Assembly (NCBI RefSeq): GCF_036785885.1
Contig: NC_092323.1
Location: 16,872,501-16,936,500 of the forward strand
DNA: 64,000 nucleotides
From: Coffea arabica
Lineage: Eukaryota; Streptophyta; Magnoliopsida; Gentianales; Rubiaceae
Reading direction: 5' to 3'
Shown here: piece by piece, positions 46,351 through 57,500 of the stretch
How positions within the stretch are numbered: the first letter of the stretch is position 1
Layout of the letters: every line of letters starts with the position of its first letter
Program-made: the position numbers and the translations under genes
The notes under the pieces: generated by a model
Database searches by the model: none
Seen by the model: the letters and a program-made list of their open reading frames with translations, nothing else
Told to the model about the DNA's origin: nothing

Positions 46351-48365
46351 ATAATCAGAGTTAAGACCGTCCAAACTTTTTCCAACGAACAAAAAAAGAG
46401 ACTAAACTCAGTCTATACTGAGAGCGTATGAAATTTAACTGCTAATGGGATTGATATGCTGGAATCCTACACAACAGAAAACATTTGGTCACATCCTCTT
46501 ATTCTTGTAACTCAACGCATACTTCCTCAATTTGAATTGCTGTGTACACTAGAGATTCTCCCATTGAATAGCAACTTTTTGTTTTTTTTTTTCAGTCTAA
46601 ACTTTTGCAGGAAATTGACTCTTTCTCTATTGATTAAGATACTTTAAGATTCATTCATTCGGCATTTCCTAAGAAACTTCAACACGATCAATGTGCTGCA
46701 AGTCTTCATGTCTTCCCTTGCAAAATTGCATAGATAGAGATCAAGAATTCAATTCTGTAAAGGTCCAAAGTGTAACCCCAGATCGTAACCAAATCCCTCA
46801 CCATGGATTTTCTGTTGAAGTTATTTGCAAACATTTCTATGTAATTTTAAATGAGGTCAAATCAAATCTAGTGATGCCCAAATCATGCAAATCGTTTCTA
46901 TTTGACCTAATGGTGCTTCAAGCAACTTGAACAAAGGTTCTGGGATTGAAACTGCTCTCTTGGGCACCCTATGACTCACCCGGATACATGTTGCGTGGGG
47001 CCGCAATGTTGCCCTCCGATTTGGTATGCCGGCTCGAGTCCAAGGGATTGGGTCGAGACATGTTCCGAGTTACCAAAAAAAAAAACTTGCACACAAGTTG
47101 GTCATGACTAGCTTCAAAGATACTTGCAGCAAAACAATTACGTAAATTCCATCTATTGCTAGACAAAACTTTAAAGTTCAAATAACTGTCCCAGCATATT
47201 AACCTACGTAAACTCCAAAATTTGATTACATTTATTGGCGAAGTTTGTCTTAAGTGTTTTCCTTAGTTATAACTTATAAGGCCTACTCACCTGGCTACTA
47301 ATGAAACTGTTAAGAGTACGAAAACTTACAAATCACTGTCCAAAATTCTTGTTCAACAAAGGTAAAGGATCCCTAATCACTGTCATTTAGTGATTTACTA
47401 TATATAAACTGGGATCACTTATTCCGGCAGTGGAAATAAATTGCATCCACAATTACAAAACCATCCCAAATCACCCCAATTGCCCAAATGGTTGAAAATT
47501 ATGTACGGTAGAATTTAACGTGCGCGTCTATTTTAAGATATCCTAAAGACTAATCCAGCTTTGTATCCTTAAGAAGAACAGTGACATTGCAGGCTTTTTG
47601 TTTTTTTTTAAAGTGTAAGTGGGGAGACTCGAATGCGGGATCTCTTACTTATACTTCCTCCTGCCGGAATCATCTAACTCATCCCTCCCCTCAAGTTACA
47701 ATGTAGGCATAACCGTGTTTATACACGTTTTATCATGGTGTGCATAATTTAATTAATTTGGATAACAAGGAAGAAACTATAATTTGGCTCGATTAACAAA
47801 CTTTACAATGGTGATAGCATTAGAGATATTGTAATTAATATCCAAAGTCTAACTATAATTCATTAAGATGAGATTTCTATTTATTTTATGTTCAAAGTCT
47901 AATTTTGTTCGTGGACACCGCATGAAAAATAGAGGATCCTCACGTCTAACTTTACCGGAAGAAAGAGGGAGAATAACTTATAATTTAGGAGAATTTTGAG
48001 GTTGTTTTTACTAGATGAGTATTAAAAAATGTATGTAACTCTATAAAATTCATGATTTCCTCAACTTGAAAAAATGGTAAAAGACAAGACAAAGTTAATT
48101 AAAAAAAAAAAAAAGCAAAAGACAAGGAGCATGTAATGGATGCCTTTCTTTTGAACGAAAGAAACAAATTTTTTGATACTTTCTTGTTGGCTAGGAACTA
48201 ATTGGTAAAATATCGAGTGGGTTCTTGTAATCTGCAATAATTGGCTTTGTTAGTTTGTAACAAAGTGTCCTTTGCCAGCTATTTGAGAGGAAGGTATGTA
48301 AAGGAAAGACTAATTCATTCTTCAACATTGGTGATCGCTTGACCCTTAATATTGACCAAAGGAAA
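46351..48365. other. intergenic with SINE-like fragments
   Basis: No gene recognised. A GC-rich patch at 46965-47085 ends in poly(A) and resembles the 3' part of a retroposon. At 47600-47690 the minus strand carries a box B-like CATTCGAGTCTCC and an A-rich tail, like a tRNA-derived SINE. No target duplications were found for either. Confidence 0.35.
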
Positions 48366-50087
48366 TGGCTGAAAATCACCTCATTCTCCTTCACATTTTC
48401 ACAATTGCCTTCAGCTTCCAAAATCTTTGTGGTTTTCTAAAGGCCGATCTTGAGTACTTATGGCTTCTTCTTCTTGTTCTCATCATAATTCTACTTAATA
48501 TTGTGCTAAGTCAGTTGAAATTCAAGTCTTTTGAATCTTAGCTGGGTTAAAGATTTTACAAATGCTTAAAATGTACATCTTCAGGAGTTAATAACCATTA
48601 AGATGGTTATGGAGAAAGGGGAACTCTAGTTTATGACCACTCAAACCAAAAACTTAAACTTTTTTTCTTTCTTGCCAAATCTTCTTGATCTTTACTAGTT
48701 TAAGTTACTGAATAGGTTGTAGTCTGTTTCTCTTGATTTGCAGTACTAAATTATGATCAAGAATAAGACCTTCACTTGTTATCCAGATGCAAAGGTGATG
48801 ATGGAATACATCGGAGCCACAGGAGTACCAGTAAGATTTGATGCAGTACCCATAGAAGAAGGCATAGATTTTCACTTCACACTTGGCTTTGCTATTGATG
48901 CAGATCCATTAGGCAAACCCCAAAATGGAACCTTTTCACCTTACTGGGCATCAACATTAACCCCAAAATCTGTTGCAGCTAGGGGTGCAAACGAGTTGAA
49001 TCGAGTCGAACTTTGGCCTAATCGACCTCGAGCTCGATGAGCTCAAAATGTCAAGTTCGATCTCGACGAGAATACTGTTTTGATTAGTACGGTTCGCGGA
49101 GCGAACCTTCTAGGCTTCCATAGTGCGCAAGGTCGAGTCGAGCTCAAGCTTAAAAAATAAAAAAATAATAATTATTTTATTTTTAAAAATAAAAAATAAT
49201 TATTTTATTTTTAAAAATAAATAAAATAATTATTTTTTAACAAATAATAAAATATTATGGATATATATATATATAATTTTACTATTAAAATAAAATATAT
49301 ATATATATAATCTAGCTCGCGAGCCAACGAGTTTAATGTTTTTGAGCTCGAACTCGACTTGATTAGTTCGAACTTGATATTGACCGAGCTCGAGTCGAAC
49401 TCTTATTCGAGTCGCTTGCGATCCGATTCGTGAGCAGCCCTACTTGCAGCCATCAAGGCCAAACATCCTAATGTTAAAGTCATGGCTAGCCTTTCTGGCT
49501 GCAGCATTGGCAAAAAGGCCCTGAATTGGTACATCCCAGCTGATACTCAGCTATGGATGTCAAATGCATACTCCTCACTTAGATCCATGGTTGAAACTTA
49601 CCATCTTGATGGAATCGACATAGACAACAAAAGATTTGGCAGACATAATGACAGCTTTGCTTATTGCATTGGTGAACTTTTGAGTCTCTTCAAGAACCAA
49701 AGCATCGTATTTTTCGCGAGCATTGCACCATTTTACAGCATTGTGATCCCATATATCAAGCTTTATAAAGATTCTGGAGATGTTATTGATTATGTTAATC
49801 ATCAGTCATACACACATAGGGTCAGAACTCCTGGAGGATACTTTGAGGCTTTCAAACTTAGGACTGCACAGTTTGACAAGTCCAATTAAAGTTTTGCCTT
49901 AGCTATGAAGTCAATGGTAGAGGAATACAAGGGGAAGTATTCTTTGATGCTCTAAGGCTTCTTGAAGAAAATGGATTTGATATTTAATGGGGTGATGATT
50001 TTTTCAGCTGATGCTTCTGCCAAGAATAATTATTACAACGAAAGAAAGTCTCAAGCTTTCTTGCTGAATTCTACGAGTAGTGTATGA
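48366..50087 (+). pseudogene. GH18 chitinase-2-like gene, dead
   Basis: A signal-peptide exon probably starts at 48366 (MAENHLILLHIFTIAFSF) and is spliced to an acceptor before 48744. The body then reads as a plant chitinase-2-like GH18 barrel: EYIGATG, FHFTLGFAID, NVKVMASLSG, YHLDGIDID, FFASIAPFYS and, in other frames, FSADAS...ERKSQAFLL at the end. GH18 enzymes need the DGxDxDxE motif; here the residues after DGIDID are Asn-Lys, so the catalytic Glu is lost. The gene is also broken by a 463-bp hAT-like insertion (48980-49442), an in-frame TAA at 49887 and two later frame changes between 49890 and 50010. Intact relatives hydrolyse chitin and are secreted or vacuolar. The remaining frame cannot give an active enzyme. 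Confidence 0.85.
48980..49442. mobile_element. hAT-like MITE (463 bp) inside the chitinase pseudogene
   Basis: Ends TAGGGGTGCAAACGAG and (complement) TAGGGCTGCTCACGAA. The flanking 8-bp direct repeats GTTGCAGC (48972-48979) and CTTGCAGC (49443-49450) match at 7 of 8 positions. Inner arms have inverted CGAGCTCGA-rich sequence around an AT-rich core. Confidence 0.85.
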
Positions 50088-50228
50088 TTTCTTTTGTGTT
50101 AATCTTTGTAGTGAGCTTGAAAGGAGAATCCCTTCCCTTTTCCTCCTTTTCGTTGATTGAGTATCAGGGCATTGGGGCAGGCGTGGAGGCGTTGTGTTAC
50201 ATACGTTTTAATTCTATAGTATATAATC

Positions 50229-50400
50229 TTTTTTTTTTTTTTTCATGGTCTGGAGGGATATCCCGGATTCACCTAGACTAATCCCCCAGGCTGGACAGAG
50301 CTCTTCCCAAAGATGCCCAACAACGGTAGCAAGTGGATGTCGAACCCTAGATCTTACTATAAAGACAGATGATCGAAACCAGCCGAACTATCACTGAGGC
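50229..50400 (-). mobile_element. tRNA-derived SINE (172 bp) with 15-bp target duplication
   Basis: On the minus strand: box A-like TGATAGTTCGGCTGGTT, then box B-like GGGTTCGACATCC about 40 nt later, a unique body and a 15-base poly(A) tail (T run at 50229-50243 on plus). It is bounded by a perfect direct repeat CTATAGTATATAATC (50214-50228 and 50401-50415), the signature of LINE-mediated retroposition. Confidence 0.88.
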
Positions 50401-50415
50401 CTATAGTATATAATC

Positions 50416-52925
50416 ATGTTATACTATTGTACTGAATATATGTGAAATATTTTATCTATGTATATCAATTTTTTTGAAAATACAACTATATGGTGTTATT
50501 ATACATCAAGAATGTAGCAAGCATAACAGTCATATTGAATTGGACGAAAATACAACCATATTCGCTCTCATGTCTGAGTATCAAAACTAGTATAGATTCG
50601 ATTATAGAAATAAGTGGAGAGTAATAACTTGCAATATAAGCAATTTTCAAATTCTTACATCATATAAATTCAAATCTCAACTCTTTACCATACGTTACAT
50701 TTCATTATTAATAGACCTGTATACATGGAAGTTAATATTGCCATCAAATGATACATAATCCCTTTGATCCATTCAACTGATCTCGAAAGCTAAAGATAAT
50801 TGAAAGTATTGTGCTCATCTTCTTTTTTTTTTTTTTTTTGCATTTTCATTCTATAAAAAAAAAAATTTGTCATTCATTCAAGAAGTGTTGAGAATTGTTA
50901 GAATATTCATCATTTTGGTGGCAATGGTAAACCATTTTTCTAGGATCGTGGTGACGTTAATCTTTTTTCATTTTCATTTCTTTTTTTTTTTACCAAGTGA
51001 GGTTGCTTCATTTGATGCCTTTTTCTTTCCCCACTTTCATATTCTTTAAGATGAAGTAACTTTTTAGCTAAACTGCCTTGTTTTGAGACCAAACTAGGCA
51101 GCTAATCCTGGGAATATCTTGGCTTATTTTCTTTGCTGACATAGATTAGACAATGAAGTATGTTATCCACAACACTTGTGCACAACGACTTTGGATAATA
51201 GATTAAATGGGATAATTTTTTGAAAAAAAAATACTATAGCATATTTTTTGATATAATGTAGTATATGAAATAAAAAAATGGTTGAAAAATGTATTGATAA
51301 TATATAAGTAAATAAATTTTTATGAATAATCCACTATCCAAACAAAAATGCTTTTTAATTCATGTCAACCACTCAAAGTTAGGGACAAAAATTATTCTCC
51401 CTCGTTGAGCGCGATTTCTCTCTTTTCTAGAGAGACAAGTTCCCTTTTGTGGTTGTCTAAAATATGTCTGTTTGGATTAGCTCGTTTTTTGAAAAATAAG
51501 TTTTTTTTAAATATAATGCTATTGTAACACATTTCAAAAACACTTCTAAAATACTTCAAATACAAACAATTTTAAACACACTTAAAAAAAATTAAAAAAT
51601 ATAAATCTCGCCACTACTTTCTTCTTCCATCTACCACCCCTCTCCTCCTTCCTCTTTCTCCACATTAGTTAATTATTAATTTATCTAGTTTTTTCTCCCC
51701 CACATTTGCCGTGGTTTATTTTGCATGGGTTTAGTTGGCATTTTTTTTTTTTTTTGCCTTTTTTGGTATTAAGGAGGATCAACAAGCCAAAGTAACTAAA
51801 CGTGGTAATGTAACACCAATTACATAAATCTTGAAAACTCGAGATTTTATTTTAAGCAAATAGGAGATTTTAATATCTTAAAAGAGTTTAATTACCCATA
51901 ATCAAGAGAGTAAAAAGAGCACCTATATCTCAACCTCAAAATGATGGTCACATTGGACAAACTGATGTAACCTTTTGGTCAGAAGTTAAAATGATACAGC
52001 AAAAAACACGTCTAGTTTACATTATCAAGTTGAAATTATCTGCTTAAGCGAAATAAGTTAAGTTTCATTTCGCCATCCCGGAAAGCATGACACAAATCAA
52101 GATTTCCTTGAGAATCACCAGATTCTTCTCTTAGAAAATGGCTAATGATTACTTTATTCATACCTTTTTCAATTTATTAGACTTTAATTCAAATAATAAG
52201 GGATAAATAACACAATAATAACAGTAAATACATTTAGCAAAATTTGAAAACATGAGGTAATATTAAACTTTTTATGTTTCAAACAATAATTTTTTATGAT
52301 TTTTGTTCATATCTAGTGTTAGAATATTATTATTATTATTATTATTTTATTGGTAAAATTAGTCAAATATCAAATACTTAATCAAAATTGTTAAAAATGG
52401 CTAATATGCCTTATTTTTAAACTCAAAGGAGGAAAATAAAGATTAAATCAAACTTCACTCTTTTGGGCAATAATAGTAACTATAGATAATTTTAGCAATA
52501 AAAGGGCAATGTCATAACACACTTTTTTTCTTCTTTTTATACAGTTAAGATTTCTAAGGTTGACTAATTTTCATGGGAGGTAAAGTGTGATTACCCTCGA
52601 AACTCAAAGCAAAGTGTGATTAACCCTTTATTTTTTAGAACTTCAAACTTCCCCTATATCCTTTTCATGGCATTTTTTAGTTTTTAACTTTCAAACCTCC
52701 ATTTTAATAACTTATTCTAATATACCATGGACTGTATATTATTTCCAATACCATAAAAAATATGCACTTTTCAGGTAAGCATACACAGTGTGTGCCTAAA
52801 ACACTAGTAAATCATTCAATGCTTTTGGAATAACTCATAGTAACACAAGGCTTAACCACTCAAGATGAATTCCTCACATAGAGTGGTCTTTTAGTGCACT
52901 AATATGCATGCCAATCAATGTCATG
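50416..52925. other. intergenic, AT-rich, with one MITE remnant
   Basis: 51468-51660 starts GTTTGGATTAGCTCG and contains the CT-rich CCACCCCTCTCCTCCTTCC block of the family seen at 21250-23190. A TTA microsatellite lies at 52328-52346. No gene recognised. Confidence 0.4.
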
Positions 52926-53089
52926 TTTGTTTGGATAAGAGTTTATTTGGATGATTTATTTGAGATAATTACTGTAGCACCTTTTGTGATGTGATGTATG
53001 TGAGATAAAAATGTGATTGGAAAGATAAAAAGGTGGTTGGAATTTGTGAAGTAAATTTTTTTATTTGAAATCAAGTTTATCCAAACAAA
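52926..53089. mobile_element. small MITE (164 bp)
   Basis: Perfect inverted ends TTTGTTTGGATAA and TTATCCAAACAAA. The inner part includes TTTTGTGATGTGATGTATG, also found in the copy at 53475. No clear target duplication. Confidence 0.65.
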
Positions 53090-53474
53090 GGTATCAAGGA
53101 AGAACATGGATACAAGCACAAGTTCCTATTTCAAGAACATCAAAATGTGGTAGTCCATACAAAACTTTTTCATCAATTATAAACACATAAAATAAAATTT
53201 TTTACTAGAAATTTTGCATTAGCATAGGATAGGCTCTTTTGAAGCTATAGGGCAAAAACCACCTCACGTTATGGAATTTTTTAAAATTTTAACTTTTTAT
53301 TTTCGGATTTACCATCTAAAATCACGAAACTTTAATTCGACCTTTATAGTCTAAAAATTGCATTAAATCTTCCATCATGGTGTGCATTACATCCCATTAC
53401 CTATGAAATTTTAATCGACGAATCACTTCAATTGTTAAATAATTGTTTTTGCTTGAATTCTAGTCTCAAATAGG

Positions 53475-53625
53475 TTTGTTTGGATTGTAAGTTATTTGAG
53501 ATATTTTTATTGTAACACTTTTTGTGATGTGATGTATGTGAGATAAAAAGGTAATTGGGAAGATAAAAATGTGTATTGGAAATTGTAATGATGATGTAAG
53601 CAAATATATTTGAAAAAATAATCAG
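53475..53625. mobile_element. second copy of the same MITE, right end degraded
   Basis: Starts TTTGTTTGGATTG and shares TTTTGTGATGTGATGTATG and GATAAAAAGG with 52926-53089, in the same orientation. The right inverted end is not recognisable. Confidence 0.5.
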
Positions 53626-54089
53626 CTGTCCTAATCACACATTCATCTAGAGCAAACTTTTAAGAGTACAACTATCATTTTAGTTTCATAAAACATTTAA
53701 AATTATCTAAGAATCCAAATATTTAATAATCTAATTTATATACAAATAGAGATGTCCAAATTTCAATAGTTATTTTAGATATTCATGGCAAGCTAAAGAA
53801 AAATTTGAATTCACCATGACTAAAGAATAAAGAAAATTTGAATTTTGAATATTTTCTAACGACCTTATTTACTGCTAACAATAGAAAACATTAAAAAAAG
53901 GAGAAAAAAAAAGAAAAAACAGAAATTAAAATGATTAAAAAAAAAGAAATAGTAGTAAAATAGTCTTACATCACCACCAACCGATCACGCGCACGTTAGC
54001 CCCCACCACAGTATTCCCCATTTCCACTTCAAAATTTCAATTTTTTCTTAACCAAAACGCTGCCGATCACCACCAGCTCAACTCCCCGG
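53626..54089. other. promoter-side flank of the PI4-kinase gene
   Basis: AT-rich until about 53970, then GC content rises (ACCGATCACGCGCACG near 53980) toward the leader exon. No TATA box I would defend. Confidence 0.4.
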
Positions 54090-54527
54090 TTTCTTCATCT
54101 TCTCGCTGCCGACGGGATCAATTCAACTCGCGGAGACCTTGTAAACGATGTCGTCTGCGGTAACTTCCTCATTTCTCTCTCTCTTCTTTCCACTTCCTGT
54201 TCCGATCTCTCTCATTTCAAAATTTAGCAAAAAATGGGGTAAATTCAGAATTCGCAAAAAAATCAACTTTTTATTCATCTTCTTTTTTTTTTCCTCTCAG
54301 AATCATCTTGACATCATCGGGAGCTGAATTGAATTGAATTGAAAATCTACTGAATTCAGAACCTTAGTGTGTTCAATTTAGTGCAATTGAACTAGCTAGG
54401 GTTTTCAAAATTTTTCTGTGAATATTTAGGTGTAGGTAGATAGATATACGAATACATTTGAGTTTATATAGATGGAGGAGAGGATAGTGTTGTGAGATTT
54501 AGGGTTTGGGTTTTATGAAGATGTAAA
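54090..54527 (+). promoter_or_regulatory. PI4-kinase beta leader with three small upstream ORFs
   Basis: A leader intron is likely between 54159 (GCG|GTAACT) and 54301 (CTCTCAG|AAT). uORF1 starts at ATG 54148, crosses that intron and ends TGA 54325-54327 (12 codons when spliced; about 67 if the intron is kept). uORF2 is 54472-54495 (7 codons). uORF3 is 54515-54526 (three codons), ending one base before the main ATG. Such an arrangement usually lowers or tunes translation of the main frame. Confidence 0.6.
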
Positions 54528-57500
54528 ATGGCGAAGCTGTTAGGATTAGCGAGAGGATTAATAGGGGAACCAGCCGAGTCACCTCGGGAGATTACTCGAA
54601 CCATTCCGACCAGTGAGAACATCGGTGAGAGTGGGTGGCTTATCCGATTCTTTGACTCGGCGTTTTTCTGTGAGTGGATTGCTGTCAGCTACCTGTACAA
54701 GCATGATCATGCAGGTGTTAGGGATTACTTGTGTAATAGAATGTATACCTTGCCACTTCCGGGTATCGAGAGTTACTTGTTCCAGATATGTTATATGCTC
54801 ATTTACAAGCCAAGCCCCTCCTTGGATAAGTTTGTGATTGATATTTGCTCTAAATCACTCCAAATTGCTCTTAAAGTGCATTGGTTTTTGATGTCGGAGC
54901 TTGAGGACAACGATGATAATGATGGGATTAGTAGGATTCAGGAGAAGTGTCAGATTGCTGCCACTTTGATGGGTGAGTGGCCGCCCTTGATTAGGCCACA
55001 AAATGCTGCTTCGTCAAGCCCAATGGGGAAGAATCAAATGCTGAATAGGTTACTTTCTTCAAAACAGAAGCTGCTGTCTCTGACATCATCACCTCCCTCA
55101 ACACAGTGGTCTATGTCACTTTCGCCTACTTCTGGTAATAATTTACAGCAGGATGATGGTGGTGGAAGTAATCAAAACCTTAATAGCAAGGTGTCATCGC
55201 CAGAAGAGAATAAGATCTTTAAGAAGTTTATTCCGGGACCAAAAATGCGGGATGCTCTACTATTCAGGAAGTCAATGGACAAGGATGAGGAAGAGTCAGA
55301 GAAAGATGGGTTTTTTAAGAGGTTATTGAGGGATAGTAGGGATGAAGATGTCAGGAAAGTAGTGGGCAAAGATGAAGTGGAGCCTGAGAAGGAAGGGTTT
55401 TTTAAAAGGTTGCTTAGAGATAGTAGTAGAGATGATGATTCTAGGAAATCACTTGATAATGATGAGGAACCAGCGAAAAAAGAGGAGGGTTTTTTCAAGA
55501 GGTTGCTTGGAGATAATAGGGATGAAGATTCTAGGAAATCTATGGATAAGTCTGACGATGAGTCAGAGAAGGATGGGTTCTTCAGGAGGTTTTTAAAAGA
55601 CAGTAAGGATGAAGAAGAGGAGCTTACGTCAAGCTCAGATGGGTTCTTTAAGCGGATATTTCGTGACAGTAAAAATGATGCCGAGGAAAAAGCAGGTTCA
55701 AAATCTGGGGATGATGATGGTAAAGAAGGATTTTTCCGGAAGCTTTTCAAGGAGAAATTTGAGGAAAAGAAGGATGTTGGTGAAAGAAATGATGATGAAG
55801 AAAGAACGCGAAAAAATTCTGAAGATGATGAAAAAGAAGGTTTCTTCAAAAAATTCTTTAAAGAAAGATTTGAGGATAAGAAAGATATGAATGACAGGAG
55901 CCAGGAGCATGGGAAGGGGCAAGCAAATGGTGAGGAAGATGAGCATTTGGATTTTTCATTGTTCCGCAGGATATTTCGGGTGCATCCTGAGGATCCTAAG
56001 TCTCCTGCAGTACAAGAAAACAGCAATGGCAGCAATTTCCTTGAAAGCAGTCCCGGAACAGAGAAATTTTTTCGAAAACTGTTTAGGGATCGTGATCGCT
56101 CTGTCGAAGACTCAGAGCTTTTTGGTTCAAAAAAGAACAAGGAGGTTAGTCCACAACTTTTTTTCCTCCATTTGACTGTTTCTTACTGCTTGTCATTGTA
56201 ATTTAGTGTCTCCATTGGTGGTGTTATCATCTAGAAATATTGATTGTGACGTTACTTTTTTGGTTTTTAAACAATGTTTGTTTCAGAAAATTCCGTAATG
56301 ATTCAGAGTTCAACATGAGATGGTGTTTTGGCCTTTCTTTATGGTATTGTTAAGAGTCAGTCAAAGTCATCAGATGTTCATGTTTTGATATGTTTCTATA
56401 TGCTTAATTGTGTAATCATCATTTTGAACTTCTGTAACAGATTTTCTGAACTCCTTTGCATAATCCTTTCAAATAAAGGGGATCCTATAGGAACTGAAAG
56501 TGAAAAATCTGGCTTTATGCTTTTCTTTGGTGATTGAGATTTGTACCCTTTTGAAAGGCAGAACCTTTTGTTAGGTGGCTAATGCATCAATAATGGTAAA
56601 GAACAGATTCTATCATCAGAAATCCTCACTCCAGTTCTTCAAGCAGTATCGTTAGCAGAAGTTGGGACCTCCTCCTTCCCCTGGCTTCTGTTAGGGGGGA
56701 TGGGGGTTCAGCTTCATCAGACACACTGTTACTGTGGTTGTATGCCAAATATCTGTTTCTGATGCTAATACTTTAATTATTTATGGATATTCTTTATCAC
56801 CATTTATCCCTTATATGTAATATAAACATTCTCTAACACAACGAAGCTTATAATACTTCACGGGTGGTCTTTTGAACACAAGTATATTACAGATAGAGAC
56901 AATAAAAACCTTGGTCATGCTTACATGTCTAGTCTGTCATGCATCTGTGGAGTAAAGATGGATCTTTACTTTGGACCATTTAGTGCTTTTTGACTTTTTG
57001 AGTTGTCTTTTAAGGGAAAATTGGTTGTATGCTTTTGGTGGCTGTGGCGATGTATAGTATCTTTCCTCGGAAAAATTATTAATATCTTTGTGGTTAATGG
57101 TATCCATTGAAGTGCTGGGGTTGGTTTTGGTCCCTTGTTACACTCTCTCATTTGTTCAATGAGGGAGACTTGTAGGAATTGGGTGACAAATCACAGCAGT
57201 TTCATGGTTAACTGACTTCATTGAAATGCAAGGATTCCCTTGGCAGTAGACAATTCATTGTCCAATTCATGAGCTGTGAATGTATGACCATTATGGTTAA
57301 AGGCTGATATATAGAAACCATGTTAGTGGCTTGTGATGATTGTATATCATTAGTATGTCCCTGCTCGTCACAAGTGCTTTGCCTTGTCAGGGGGAGGCAC
57401 ATGTACTGCACCTAGCTTCACCTCAGCACATAGGCATGCCTCTAGGTGCCTTTAGACAATATGCTTCTACTCTTTGGAGAAATCTTTTGTACATTTGGCC

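Noticed and set aside
55172..56140. 322-residue open frame antisense to PI4-kinase exon 1
   Set aside because: It mirrors the charged-repeat region; its Ser/Leu-rich repeats are the complement of the acidic and Lys/Phe codons. No independent gene evidence.
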